From: Melitaea cinxia
Taxonomy: Eukaryota > Arthropoda > Insecta > Lepidoptera > Nymphalidae
Direction: 5' to 3'
Length of the DNA: 64,000 nucleotides
Assembly: GCF_905220565.1 (NCBI RefSeq)
Contig: NC_059415.1
Location: forward strand, 377,001-441,000
Shown here: in pieces, positions 1-13,786 of the stretch
Layout: every line of letters starts with the position of its first letter
Numbering within the stretch: the first letter of the stretch is position 1
Program-made: the position numbers and the translations under genes
Notes under the pieces: model-generated
What the model was told of the DNA's origin: nothing
Databases searched by the model: none
What the model saw: the letters and a program-made list of their open reading frames with translations, nothing else

Positions 1-1735
1 GTCATCAGTGTTGCCACTTTCCACAAAAAAATTAAATCGATAAATCGGTAACGTAAATAAAAATAATCGATAGACGATTGTTTTAAAATCTTTACTGAAT
101 AAAGTAACAAACGTACACATTGGTTCTATAATAAATGTCTTCTTTTGGTTAATTCTATATAGAATTACCAACAGCGTCCCGTTATTTTTACTTAATCTGA
201 GTTTATTGTTTGTTTATAAATCGATATTCGGATCGATTGACCATAATAAAGATATTTTATCTTCGGGTAATTGTTTCATCTCAACTTTGGTATATGAATA
301 AAATTCCCTTTTTTATTGAAACATTACTGGTTGTAGTGGCGCTTATTTCAATGTTATCAAATACCATGTCTCTTTATGGAAGATTTCTGGACAAAATAAG
401 TCCTCTTAAGACAGTTGTCCACTGTGGGCCTGAAATGGGCTTTCCCCTTTAGTCATGTCTTGTATAACATACACCTCACTTAACCTACACACCTTTGTCA
501 TCAACTCAATCTTGAAACGAACACTTTATCCAATTGCTTTAGCTGTTCAATACTTTTTACTATAAATTTAAAATTTACTTCGTGCCAATTTTATAATCCT
601 TTGTAGTCTACTTACGAGTAATGCGAACATCATAGCCTAGACAGAACACGTGTAAAGTACAGCTGATTTGAAAATAATTGCATTGATAATGTACCTAACT
701 ACCTACTGTGCTACTTTAAAAGGAGTAGTTCAAGTAATAATGTCAATAGACCTTCCTCCTGGTTTAATAAAATGCTCATTAAATGTATCCAAGATGCCAG
801 ATCTAGTGGAACAAGACCGTGTAGTGTGAAGCGATATAATTCAGTTACGAGCGTCGGCTCGCGTCGCCCTTATGAATATATGGATACGTTATGTATACTA
901 TGCTGGTTAAAAGATAGACAAAAAAGGTGTTGTGAGTTTAAGTTCATACTTCTTCGGAATTTCGTTGCTCAGAAATAGGTGGTCTAGTTCAGTTTTCTTC
1001 GGTTGATATATGACCTTAACAGTTTATTTGACGATGCTTTATAGAATTATTCGAAATAATTTGGAGATTGTTACCAACTATTTTATTATTAGTGAAGGAA
1101 TGTACAGTTTTTACTAGTTCGGCCACTTCGAAAAGCTAATTTCCATAAAATCGTTGGTCGTTGTAATGATACAGGATATTAAAATGCAGTCGCTAGACAT
1201 CTTCAGTATATCCGATGGATTATCAACTTACTTTTACTACTTCTACTTAACTTGAGATAGGCTTCTGTAGATCTGTTTCATTCAGAAAGACAGTTGAGAA
1301 GGTTGAAACTGAAATGTCACATTTGGCAAGATAAGAGCGTTGCATCTAAAACGGCCAATCAGTCAAATAAGTATTAAAGCCGAGGAGAGCAGGCGTAAGG
1401 GAAAGGGGAAGGTAGCTTATTTTCAAGTAATATTTTTCATGTCAAAAACAACACTTACTCCAAAAATATCAGCGCTTTTAAACTGTGCGTCGTTGTAAAC
1501 GAAATTTAATGCGAACGAAAAAAATAAGTTTTACAAATCCATTTGGTGAACAAACATCTTAAAAAAAACAACTTCGTGAAAAGTCAACTGATCAAATAAA
1601 ATCGTTAATATTCACAGATTCTAATAAAGAATAATTTGTGTGTATTTTTCCAACCGATAATTAATAAGCACGATAGATTAGGAAAACGTCTTGTTTTTTT
1701 TATTTAGGTAATTTAGGTTTATCTCACTCCTACGT
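1..1735. other. No gene seen
   Basis: AT-rich sequence. The short frames at 210-452 and 772-978 show no domain, no signal of selection and no splice context. Presumed Rx intron or upstream DNA. Confidence 0.5.
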
Positions 1736-1737
1736 TA

Positions 1738-2009
1738 AGACAGACACGCTGAACTGAGGTAGGGTACAGCAGGAAATTTCCTGCTCAAAAGCTCGATTGG
1801 GGTAGCATTCGACCTTATAGAAGATCACAGCTAAATAATACTTTTCTCAAGCAGTCTTGTGGTGAGTAAGGTGACCAGAGCTCCTGAGTGGAATTGAAGG
1901 TAGGCTCGCCAAAGCGCTTGCGATGCTTCTGGTGTTACAGATGTCTATAAGTTACGGTAATCGGTTACCATCAGGTGAGCTGCACGCTTGTTTGCCGACC
2001 TTATAGCTC
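1738..2009 (-). mobile_element. Family C repeat, minus strand
   Basis: ctgaggtagggtacagcagg at one end and cgcttgtttgccgacc at the other. Contains the inner phrase gaagatcacagctaaataat. Confidence 0.7.
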
Positions 2010-2814
2010 TATAAAAGAAGCTGTTAAAATCTTTAGTCTTTCCTACTAACGTTTTACTTTAACTTACGTACCTACTTAATTAAATATAGAAATTAATTAT
2101 GTAATAGTATTAAACCAGTAGATAAAGTTATTACATAATATGTAAACAAAACAGCAGTTAAAGTAAATAGTCAGATGAACGGCAGGACGACCATCAAACA
2201 AATTGAACTTAGGCCCCTTTCTTGCGGATCAAAAGCTTAAGTATAAATAACCCTCTTCATTACCCTCATAAACAGGCGAAAAAAGACGTATCACACCCCA
2301 TAACATTTCACCCTAAGGAAGTAAAATGATGTACAGTCTTACCATGTAACAAAACATTTGATAGAAATTTGACTTCTAATTTCTGTGTCTCAAGAACTAA
2401 TATTGTCTGCTATGTATATTGCGTTCTTTAGATACAAGTATGATACAATCAGAGGAAATAAAAACTGTTCAAAGTAATTTCGTCTATATTATTTAAGACA
2501 TAAGGTTGTCAATAGTGCGTAATTTTTATGCAGAAATAAATACGGCAAGTTGTACCGTATCAAATCGCTTCCACGCTGAATGTCTCACGACTCTTACTCG
2601 CTTATTTCCGAAGCGACACTCGAATGACAAATACAATTGGCCTCAAATTGATTTATACTATTTATACACATTCTGACGATTACAATACTTAAATAGAACC
2701 TTACATCGCAGCTTTAAAACAAAGCATCAAAAGACTGGAATACGTGGTGACTGGTGCTATAGCTCGTCTTTACATTGACAAGTACTACGTAAGTAGACGA
2801 ATAATAGTTAGTTA
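2010..2814. other. No gene seen
   Basis: AT-rich, no repeat recognised. Confidence 0.5.
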
Positions 2815-3158
2815 AATACACGTTATCAAAGATTACTCAAAAAGCTGATCTCAATCAAATTTGAATAAAATTTCAAGACAGGCTTTCAATTAAAATATCA
2901 ATCATAAAAATCGGTATACCCAGTGAAAAGCTATAAGGCGAGTAAAGCTACAAAACGTAGGTCAACGAAAAAATAGTCAAGTAAAGGAAAAGTACTCGTT
3001 AAAACTCAATTAAATTTAAATCGAACCACATGACACGCACCACATTTCGATAAAAACAAAAATTATCAAAATCTGTCCACCAGTCAAAAGTTCTGATGTA
3101 ACATACATGGAAAAAGTACAATTGAATTGAGAACTTCTTACTTTTATGGAAGTCGGTT
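2815..3158 (+). mobile_element. Family B, truncated
   Basis: cgttatcaaagattactcaa to ttatggaagtcggtt. The head with the accgacttcaat motif is missing. Confidence 0.6.
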
Positions 3159-3627
3159 TTAAATGAAGGGAAGATAGCCCCGTGGATAAACCATCAACTC
3201 ATGATAATTCAGATCAGCTCTAAAATAGTTAAGTCGTTCTAAGGCTTAAATTTGTGTCTTTAAAAAAATATTTTTCGAAACAAGTTTTTTAAAAACTTTT
3301 TTGTTATTGAAGATGAAAAATGTTAATTCTTCCATGTCAGAAGAAATTCCTTAAAACACCTACCTACTCAGTAATTCATAGTTGAACACCGTGTAACAAA
3401 GGAATATGTAACTAGCGATCCTTATCTGTTTTTGTGCAATCCTTGTTACAACTAACGACACAAATTTCTGACTTATAATTTTTTTGATTTAAGTATAACT
3501 GTTTTAGTTGAGTTATTAATTCATTCATTTGGTTTAGTCTTCGAACAGTGCGAGAGCAGCACGGGCGATTTCGCCAATGTTACGTAAAATGGAAAAGACG
3601 TGTGGTAGATTTACTATTATGCTATTA

Positions 3628-3835
3628 CTAGCTGACCTCGCAAACGTTGTTTTTCCATATATGTTATCAACCCCCTTAATCCTCCTTCCCCATTATAATT
3701 TAGGGGTATGAAAAATAGATATTGATCGATTCTCGGGCCTACCCGATATGCACACAAAATTTCATAAAAATCGGTCCAGCCGTTTCGGAGGAGTATTTCA
3801 ACTAACATTATGACACGAGAATTTTATATATAAGA
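3628..3835 (-). mobile_element. Non-autonomous Helitron
   Basis: On the minus strand: 5' TC after A, ttatatataaaattctcgtg, cggctggaccgatttttatg, and 3' gaggtcagCTAG before T. TC start, CTRR end and A/T target site are Helitron hallmarks. Confidence 0.75.
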
Positions 3836-3964
3836 TTAGGTTTAAAATGTTTTTTAAACACCTTTACATATTACTTCTTTTCAAGGTAGAAGGATAGTGT
3901 GTTAGGAGATAATTCGATTGATTGTCTCACATCTCTTTCCATGCTAGGAGAAGAATCAGGGCTT

Positions 3965-4301
3965 CATCATCATCATTACAGCCTATACAGTCCACTGCTG
4001 GACATAGGCCTCCACAAGTTTACGCCAAAAATAACGTGAACTCATGTGTTTTGCCCATTGTCACCACGCTGGTCAGGCGGGTTGGTGATCGCAGGGTTGG
4101 CTTTGTCGCACCGAAGACGCTGCTGCCCATCTTCGGTCTGTGTATTTCAAAGCCAGCATTTGGATGGTTATCCCGCCACCGGCTGGCTTTTTAAGTTCCA
4201 AAGTGTTAGCTGTGGAACTATGTTATCCCTTAGTCGCCTCTTACGACACCCACGGGAAGAGAGGGGGTGGCTATATTCTTTAGTACCGTAGCCACACAGT
4301 A
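3965..4301 (-). mobile_element. Family A short retroposon, full-length
   Basis: On the minus strand it starts tgtgtggctacggtac, contains the gaagac...gtcttc stem, and ends aggcctatgtccagcagtgg, then (GAT)n. The 3' end matches the tail of RTE-type LINEs as I remember it. Confidence 0.75.
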
Positions 4302-5792
4302 CGGAGCTTATTCCGGATATATCCGGGATTGGGACATTTTCCATATAAAAAAGTAACTATTGCTATCAGGTATATAGGGTAACAACTGGGATCATCAGAT
4401 TAACGTGCTTAACGCTATCACACAAAGCACATCATTATTTCATAACTTAATTACCTCGAAGTGTACCTAGTTGTTGCGGAAATGGCGGACCAACGATGCG
4501 GTTTTTTCAAATCCTCGCCATCATTAAAAAAAAGTTAATACCTAATTAGTCTGCAGCAATGAAAATTAAGGTTAGCTAAGTGTTATTTTATCCTGACTTT
4601 AGTATTGAAGTTTGTTTAATATTTTACTTAAAATAAAAAAGAAATAATGACTTTACAAGTCGAACAAGTCAAAGACATAGCTGATGATATTAAGCGCGTT
4701 AACATTATCTTAATAATAACAAAAAATTGAAAACTTAATATACATTTTAAGCTGCCAAAAATGTCTTAATCTGATTCCGTAATGAACCAAACCTCTAATC
4801 ATATAAAAACGTTCACAACTAAGCAATAATCAATGGCGGATCACATCAATGGGATCGATCATAACTGCCATTGTCCGCTAATAATTTCATTAAAATTTGA
4901 CGGCTCCTTCCTGTATAAAAAAAACCTTTAAAAAAAACAAAACAGGAAACTGATTATGAGGGTAAAATAAGGTAATTGAATTACTACATATAAAATACCC
5001 TGCCATTACCTTTGGCATTTGAAAGGGATCTTCTCAAAAGGATTTTGTTCCAGTGCCCAGGGTCCGCTTACCCTGGTCGGCACAACAAAGACTATGTCTG
5101 AATTACCTCGTATGTTAATTGTATGTTCCGTACGTATCATGTCGGTGTGGATTACGGACGCCGGCGGAACTCTAAACTTGATATTTCCGTTCTCTACGTT
5201 TTTATTTCTGGACTGTTATGGGAATTTCGCGATACGCGCTTCGAACGGAGTAAATTGGTATTTGGTTTTCTTTTATGGTGTTTACTTGTCAGACCGAAGT
5301 CCTAAAACTACACAAAAATAATATTTATGTTGAGAATAATTTACGTTTATCTTAAAATTAGCTTTTAGGCGTGACTTCTTGCGCGTGGTTTTTGGGTATG
5401 TGTGTCCATACTTTTTTCATTCCATTCAATAGAAATGGATCTAACTAATTACCGAAAAAAAAAACACATATATATATATATATATATATATAACGTGCCT
5501 GACAACTATTTTGATAAGTAGATATTTTACGTGTCACACGGACAGACAAATATTTTTTTAAAGGCAGTATATATTGAAAAAAAAATCATACAAGTTGTCG
5601 TTATTATTTCAGCACAATTGACTATAGATTAAATATTAACTCCACTTCTTGCTAGTAAACTGTTAGACAATCTACACTCGATTTTAAGTTAGTTCGTCAG
5701 GATTATAAAACTGAAAAACGCATCTAATTGATAGTGCAGACCATTGATATTTAAGTTTTATTTGTTTCCAAAGACTTCTTGTGTCTGTTGTG
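4302..5792. other. No gene seen
   Basis: Includes a 14-nt perfect palindrome ccggatatatccgg (4313-4326), the (TA)n run and a 100-codon frame at 5019-5321 in a more GC-rich patch (5030-5290). I do not recognise a protein there. Confidence 0.45.
5466..5492. repeat. (TA)n microsatellite
   Basis: Uninterrupted alternating TA. Confidence 0.9.
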
Positions 5793-6062
5793 TATCGGCA
5801 AACTAGCGTATGGTTCACCTGATGGTAAGCGATTACCGTAGCTTATAGATCTCTAACACGAGAAGCATCGCAGGCGCGGCGGTGCCGATCCTACCTCCAA
5901 TTATCTCCTGTAGTTCTGGTCACCTTCCTCACCAATAGGAACACATCACTGCTTGAGAACAGTATTATTTAGCTGTGATCTTCTGTAAGGTCGAGGTACT
6001 ATTCCAGTCGGACTGCTCCATATTTTGAGCAGGAAATTTCCTGCTGTGCCCTACCTCAGGTA
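5793..6062 (+). mobile_element. Family C repeat
   Basis: tcggcaaactagcgtatggt through tgtgatcttctgtaaggtcg to gccctacctcag. Close to full length. Confidence 0.7.
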
Positions 6063-8775
6063 AACGTTTTACCAAAATATCTCTCAAGTACAGACATCGT
6101 CCGGCTGACATTTTATTATATGTGTAGATATCCAGTAAGTTTACATTGGTTAAGCATGCAAAAATATATTTAACACAAGTCCATTCATCAATTTCCAAAA
6201 GTATCTTAATTTAGCGCCAATACCGCCATGTTAGTCAACGAAGAATGGCGGTCCACGCATGCGCACAAACAGATTATCCGTCTAATTTGACAACTATTCA
6301 ACTGAACTCGACGCAGCGGCCGATTGAACGCTATTCAATTCGGTGTTGAGTGTCGGCGCTTCATAAAGATTACGATACCAATATATTAAAAATATGGATA
6401 TAGCAACTAGATCCTTATTACTTGAATTTTAAGGTTTATTATATACTTTGAATGAACGAATAAATTTGTTTTTCAAATTAAGTTATTTTGCAACGAAACT
6501 TCATTCAATTCAATTTCATACCTAACACTTTGGAATAAGATTGGATATTACATATTAAAATTTTTCTTCCAAAATTGAATCGAAATGTAAAGACCGTTGA
6601 CTAATTGAAAAACCTATTTTTTTGTTGCATTTGTAACTTTATTACAATGGAAATAAGAGTTACATGTTGTGTCATTTGAAATATCTTCTAGTGTTACCCG
6701 ACACTTAGCGAGCTCTCGATTTCTTAGCATCGGGTATCGGATTGCCGGTATTGTTAACAAGTCGGATTATAGTACGTAATCCAGAGGCAGATATAGTCGG
6801 GACCTTTGTACTAACTATCCGTATTTTGATCTATTTGCAGATTTAATTTCGTTTTCGTTGAAATAGTTTTCTTTCATGATACAAGTTTTAAAGGTCTTTA
6901 TGAGATGGTCAGTTCAGAAATTGTACAATAAATTCTATTCATAAGAAGAATTTTTAAAAATATAAATGAACACATCGATGATAACTAAATAAATGGACGA
7001 ATAACTTTATTGTATATTGTATATTACCTTTTTGTTATATGTAGATTCTTACACCTACCTATTTACTTCATAACCGCTTTTTTCAATGCCTGGTCTGATA
7101 TCCATAGCTCATATGGAAGAGACCGCATTTGTATGTAGGTACATCTTTCTGTCTGTGTCTGCTGTGTGTCTTAAAAATATCTCCCTTCAGTCTAGATTTA
7201 GGTGTATATAAATATATGTGCTTCTTAGCAAAATTGCAGAGGTAGGTAACCTTCTAGAGCCACACATAAATGTACATTGTTTTGTTACTTTTCCGCGTTA
7301 GTTATTTTAATAGACATCAAATGTAAGTCCATTATTATGTTGAACAAATTAACCGACAAAATTTCCCATTCAATAAAACACAATAACAAAAATACCATTA
7401 AATTGCAATGCAACACCCTGACAAACGCATCAGCAGTCGCTCAACCCCGCTTCGTAAAAATGCCATTACGATATTTTCGCCCTTAACTCAAAGGTTTCAA
7501 GAACTATATCTCTATAAAATATTATTATACATTTATACTCACTTTCATGCAATTTTAAATCTTAATGGTGACAAAATAAAAAACTAAATTGCGTGAAATT
7601 AATACATAATACAACCCTGAAATACTCTAAAAACAATGTTGACCCTTCGAAGCTAAATGATACAATTTATTGTGATGCTGATTTGTAAAGAGGTTTCATT
7701 ATTGTCAAATACAAAACACATGTTTACTCAAAATATTAGTAAGTGGACATTAATGGAGAACTTTTATGAAGAGCTAACATTATAGATTGATATTTATTTT
7801 GTGTAAAGTATCTCCAACGGCTTGTGTCACACTCGTCTGTAAGCTGTAACATCTTTAGGCTGTAACTTTTAAGGAACAGTGGTTGACCTGTTCTAGAAGT
7901 ACGCACTTATATCTCGAAAAAAAAAAACAATATAAAAAAATAAACTCACATTGTGTCCATCCATTTAAGGGCAACCACAACTAGCTTAAATGATAATTAA
8001 AAATACATAAATTAAAAACAAGGTGTATGAGACAAATTAAAAAGATTTACATTTTACATCTAGATACATCAGTGTTTTACTTTTAAACTACACAAGTTAT
8101 CAACAATATTAATGAATTCTAGGAAATCAACGTGGCATTTATATTAAAACTACTGTGTAATGGTGATAAATTTTCCTTAACCTTCGTAAGTTCTACAAGC
8201 CCCATGTCACCATTTAGAGTATTTTGAGCATCCTATACAGTCTTCTGCTCGGGTACGTGGATTCAGTACACCCTGTGCGGCTCCAAATCTTTTTTTGAAG
8301 ATTTTTAGTTGGTTAATACATTAATTTCTCAACCACTGAGGATTAAACTGGTTAGACTGGGTTTGAGAGTGAGATGAGCGGACATCTTCTCTCAAGACCG
8401 TTTCTAGTTTAGGATGACGTGTAGAGTGTCATAGTCGCTTTTTGTGACCAAGCTCTTTAAAATATAGATTTAAAAAAAAAACACTGGGGTTTACTTCTTT
8501 TGGTTGAAGAGCTTTTAATAGTGCCAATAGACTTTCCATGGTCCAGTAGATAACTTTTTTATAACAATAAATCAATAAAACACGTTTTAGTGACATGTAT
8601 CGTTTAGTTGATTTACTAACAATGAGAAGATCAAATTAGCTTCTTAGATATTTTTGAAACCTTTATTTCGTTCATTTTTACATACCAGAAGTATTAAAAC
8701 GATGACATCAAAATCACAAATGAAAGTTAGTAAACATTAAGTAAACACGCGAAAATGCAAAAGTCGCAGGACCAC
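6063..8775. other. No gene seen; one promoter-like patch
   Basis: At 6222-6252 accgccat and atggcggt form an inverted pair, followed by cgcatgcgc (6256-6264), which resembles an NRF-1 type site. The rest is AT-rich. Confidence 0.4.
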
Positions 8776-8830
8776 GCGTCGGCCTCGTGTCGGCCTCATG
8801 TCGGCCTTATGTCGCCCACGTGTCGGCCTC
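8776..8830 (+). repeat. 11-bp minisatellite, five units
   Basis: Units gcgtcggcctc, gtgtcggcctc, atgtcggcctt, atgtcgcccac, gtgtcggcctc follow without gaps. Confidence 0.9.
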
Positions 8831-9339
8831 TAATTGGCCGCATAACCGCCAATCCATGCAACTGTATAAGGTTACACAATAATGAGTTTGCATTTTAACT
8901 ATTAGTTGTATCATTGACAGATCGAGGAGTTACTTCTGAACGAGACGTTTTGATTATTGTGCTTATTAATAATCATTTTGATTTGTATTAACATTTTTTA
9001 TACCCAAAAGAACTTTAAAAAAATATACATATATAAAAGTATAGGGTAGATAGATTTTCCTGATCTATCGCCATCTACAAGCACCATACGTCAGTCTCCC
9101 CGTGATCATGGCAATTGAAACATTGCCGAAATATGGAAACCTCAACAATAAAACAAACGTGGTAAGCACCCGAACAAATATAAATTTAAATACTTATTTA
9201 ATATTTTTTTATTTATAATGTTTTCTAAATTTTATGGAGATTGTCATCTCGACCGCGCCAGTCAATTTCCCTCGCGATACGTGATATTGGCAAAATGAGC
9301 CAATGTTGGCACTACTGAAAGCCACAAATGCAAAATAAT

Positions 9340-9359
9340 TATATATATATATATATATA
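9340..9359. repeat. (TA)n microsatellite
   Basis: Short alternating TA run after aaaataatta. Confidence 0.85.
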
Positions 9360-10604
9360 AACTATGTACCTACTTACAATTATGAACACAGCATAGTCTA
9401 CATAATTACACTCACTACTACGACTAGACTCTACATAATTATCTACGTATCTTTCAAAGGGTCTTCCAGCGTATCCTCGAACAACAAATTATTTCCGACA
9501 ATTTGGGTTAAACACTTATTACAAAGTTAAATCGCTTACAATGAAATAAAAAGTTTCATTATTTTAAAAATGTTTACCTTGAAATTGTGAACTGAAAAAA
9601 TTTAAACCCGATCGTCGTAAAAAAACACAATAAAGCGAGTGCCGTTGCGGCGAACGAGTAATTAATTTGTCTGCGAGTTTATTTGATTGCTTTCGGAGTT
9701 CCGCGATGAAAACCGAATGATTAAAAATTGTTTATGCTCCAGTTAAAATGTGTGTGTTAAAATGTATGCATATGTGCGTTTATGAACACTTACACACACT
9801 ATAATATTATTGCTTTTGTATTATGTACAAAATAAAGTAGGTTCAAAAGATATTAATTTTTGTGTTTAGGTTGCCTTGTGACGTCATATGTCATAGCGCA
9901 GTATTAAATGATCAAATCCCCTTAACTTACAAAATATAACTGGAACTTTTGTCCATATGAGAGCAGGTTTAGAGCGAATTTTTAACACTGCTGTTGATGA
10001 TGAGAAATGATGAAACAATATTAGATATACCTACTTTCTAACAACATCTACCGACAAAATGTTCGCATTCATTTATATGTAATGGGTTGTAGGTGAATTT
10101 AGTAACTATGTATACATTCATCTATCCCTATTATCTCTATTAAGAACAATTAAACTTACCGAGGTAAAGAAATGAAAAAAAAAAACACTACGTTTTGTAA
10201 GATTTACCTTTCACAAAGGCCGGTAATGAACCGCGCGGTAATGATCATAATTACGCAATTATCAGATCATTCGTCAAGTGTAATAAATTCGTCGAGAGCG
10301 GTTCAATTTGCGATATTTATTTATTTTAGACTAATGGTTTGTATTGACGAGCTTTTACACGACTGATTTTCGTCGCGTGACGTCATTTGTCGTATGGCTG
10401 TGCGATTTTATATTTTCTTTTTAAAGATAATATTTATTTTTTATTTTTTGTTCTTCTTTGCTCTGAACATTTAACAACTTTCAAATGTTAGCAGTAGGTA
10501 TTACACTTAAGAATAACGTTAGTTGCGATTTATTATTGAGGTAGAGAATGTAGCTATCGTTTAAGTTAAGAATTATATTAAATTACAAATCATTACATAG
10601 ATAA

Positions 10605-10680
10605 CAAAGTCGCTTCTGGGCTGTGATAGTAGAGCAACACTGATAGTTTTTGCAACCGTGCGAAGCCGGCGGGTCGCTAG
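10605..10680 (+). mobile_element. Helitron 3' end fragment
   Basis: gtgcgaagccggcgggtcgCTAG|T, the same 3' terminus as the copy ending at 47376. No 5' end is visible. Confidence 0.5.
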
Positions 10681-11920
10681 TTAAGCCTAAAATAATCTGC
10701 ATGTTTGTAATTTAGAAGTTTAACTTTAGAAAATGAAATAGATTAACTAACCTAGTAAAAATATCTAACGTTAGAAACTTACTTTTTTTCGATATCAGAT
10801 GCCTTCTTCATTTTTATATTCAAAGTAACACTAAAGAATCCTCCAAGTAATGTCACTTTCGCTCTAGTTGTAATACTATGTATACTACTGAACCCTTCGC
10901 TACATCTTACGTTTAGTCTTAATGTTGGCCGCATGCAATTTGTTTCCGATCCGATCGCGATTGTAGTCACAATCGTTACGTGTACAATTCAATAACTTTG
11001 TTGATTAAGCTCTAACGAGCGTCCGTGTAGTACGCTACAATGTGGGGAGCTTAATCGATTTTCTAATGCTTCTTTTAGTAATTAAGGACCTGATAAAGTT
11101 TAAAACTGACCTGAAGAGGCTTATACACTATATATACTATATTTTTGAATCATGTTTTACTACTTACTAAGAAAATCTTTAATACAAGCATTTTGAGTGA
11201 CGATAAAACTTTTAACAACTTATTACAATCTTATCCAACAGATAAAAGTTACTAACATGGATTTTCTATTTCATCATCAAACTCAAATTTGTCAAATTTT
11301 CTTATTTATAACTTTTTTAGTTGTACCCTGCGCGCGTTGCTACGCTTTATTTATTTATTTATTTTTTGGTCGTACCTATGAACTAAGAAGCCTTTGTGGG
11401 CTCATGCACAACACTTTGCTGAAGATTATGACATGATAAAATCCACAGTTTACGATTCTATAAAGGACATACAGACAAACATTCATTTTTATATAGGTAT
11501 ATGTAGAGAGATAGAAATTTAGATCTATGTTGTTACGATTCAAGTATAAATAAGAAAATTTGAAAAAATTCATACTCTGCGATGTAGGTAAAGTATACTA
11601 AATTAAAGTTATCGTCTAAATTGTTGTTTAAAAATCGTAATTGTCTACATTACCTACGCTTTTTATATACAATCATACTTAAAATACGTCTAAGATAATT
11701 CTGACAACATCACAAAGACGTTTTTAAAAAAGATTTTCATTAATAAAAACGAATGCAATAAAAGTGTCCGCAGACTCTTGAGCTAACAAACTTACAATTA
11801 GCATACAAAGTGGAGCGGGCCCGCAAATAGAGCCGCGTGCACGAGTTAATAGTGCTGCTATTACCTCGCGATCACGGGCCGCAAACAATAAATACTGACT
11901 AGGGATGCCAATTGATATAA

Positions 11921-11942
11921 TTTTTTTTTTTTTTTTTTTTTT
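11921..11942 (+). repeat. Poly(T), about 22 bases
   Basis: Homopolymer that starts a 550-bp AT-rich block (11921-12470), possibly the tail of a minus-strand retroposon. Confidence 0.8.
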
Positions 11943-13097
11943 ATGGGCCAGTTCATTCTTTATTTGATTTTTTTAGTGGCCATGCCAAATTTCTTAGTGG
12001 ACAGTATTTTAATTTTGCTAGGAATCATTTCTGGTTATTTTCGTTAGTGGCCAGTGATCTTGACGTTTGTTAGTGAAATGTATTTTCATTTAATTGTATT
12101 GGGGAATTACAATTTATTAAGTTGTGAAAATATCTGAAATTATTAGTTAATTAAATGCAAATCTACTAAGTAATTATGCTGTGATACAGGTAAGTACCTA
12201 CCTACGTGATAGTAATATGCCAGTAAAAATATTAAAAAATTCTTATTACGGCTTCGACTTAGTATTCTAAAGTTAATATTGTTTTATACATATAAAGAGA
12301 TCGGTTGTTTTTTATTACATAAATAACAATATAATAGAACTACCCAAGGATTAATAATTCGCAGTACATTATAAGTTTCAACGATTGGTTTATTCTTCAT
12401 AAAAGATAATCATAAAAAGACATAATGTTAAAAATTGTCTATATCACTTAATAATTTTCTGTAAATTTATAGCACACAGCTGGCAACCCTACGCAGCTCA
12501 TAACGAGGGGTGACGCAATGTTTGCGCGCGCTCTTATTGAATTTGTACAAAGATATTGCCGTTTAATTGCTGGGGACGGTCGGCCTCCTGCATCTCCATG
12601 CTCTCCTGGTACCTACGTATCACTCTTTGCTCTTAAAATTGACTTTTTTCATCACCACACAATGGTGGCTGGATAGGGAGACCATCAATCATGACTACCA
12701 CACACTTCTCAAAGTTCAATATTTTTTTTTTATTTAGGTACCTACTTACTAATATGGTTCTAATGATATACTCTCTCGTCATCTATTAATCACATCTAAT
12801 TTGGAGGAACCACCTTCTGTCTAGTAGAAATGCTGTGATCAAAGAATTGTTATCTGCGATCAAAGCCTACCAGTTTTAAAGTAGATTTTATTGGTAATTA
12901 GATCGGAGATAAAAATTAAAAAACGTAATTGTTTTAAATTAAAACGCGTTTACTATTCTCATATTTTAATATGTTGGTAATTTCTTTAATGTCATTTTGT
13001 TGCGCACAAAACTTTTAAAGTAGGTACGTAATGTAATGTAAATCTAATTGAATATACTAGGTAGGTATTTATTTGTTTATTTATTTAATAAAGCCAT

Positions 13098-13260
13098 ATC
13101 AAAATCAAAAATCAAAATCAAAAACAGCTTTATTCAAATAGGCTTCAAGAGCACTTTCGAATCGTCATTTTACAAATTAAAACTTTAAAAATTCAGAATG
13201 TAGATTCGGCAGAGAAGAATCGGCAAGAAACTCCGCAGTTACTTTTTTGAAAAATAATAT
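13098..13260 (-). mobile_element. LINE 3' end with (GATTTT)n tail, minus strand
   Basis: The reverse strand has ctattt-gaataaagctgttttg and a (GATTTT)n end. Matched by copies at 16350, 19200, 54675, 55250 and 58070. Confidence 0.55.
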
Positions 13261-13360
13261 ACCTATAAACTGTGTTTTAGTACAAAATTAGTAATATGTT
13301 GCATAAAATACAGCGTCACTAAGTCCACACATATTTATCAACTATATAATACTGCACCGA

Positions 13361-13786
13361 GTAATAAACATCAGCTTTCGATTAAATTAAAAATTATCAA
13401 AATCGGTAAACCCAGTAAAAAGTTATGCGGGTTTTCGAGAGTTTCCTTCGATTTCTCTGGGATCCCATCATCAAATCCTGGATTCCTTATCATGGTACCA
13501 AACTAGAGATATCTCTTTTCCAACAAACGATGCATAATCAAAATCGGTACATCCAGTAAAAAATTATGCGGTATAATATATATAATATGCGGTTTTGTAA
13601 ATTATGCGGGGAATAATATAAGGTCGACGAAAAAAGCGTCAAGTAAAAACGCATTATTAGATATAACTCGAAAAGTAGTTATTAGATCTCTAACAAATTA
13701 AATGGGACCAAATGACAAACACCACCTTTCGATTTAAAAAAAATTGTCAAAATCGGTCCACCCAGTCAAAAGTTCTGATGTCACAT
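13361..13786 (+). mobile_element. Family B, interrupted by family A
   Basis: From aaacatcagctttcgatta to agttctgatgtcacat. It resumes after the insertion at about 14125 for a few bases and abuts another family B copy. Confidence 0.65.

Larger units (their letters stand above)
8831..13097. other. No gene seen; candidate regulatory patches
   Basis: Patches with higher GC and homeodomain-type TAAT/ATTA pairs occur at 10225-10380, 11810-11900 and 12480-12600. A phrase tggtaagcacccgaac near 9160 resembles a known lepidopteran repeat. No coding signal. Confidence 0.35.

Noticed and set aside
5019..5321. 100-codon frame in a GC-richer patch
   Set aside because: No recognisable domain, an equally open overlapping frame at 5123-5305, and no splice or promoter context. 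Could be debris of an unidentified element.
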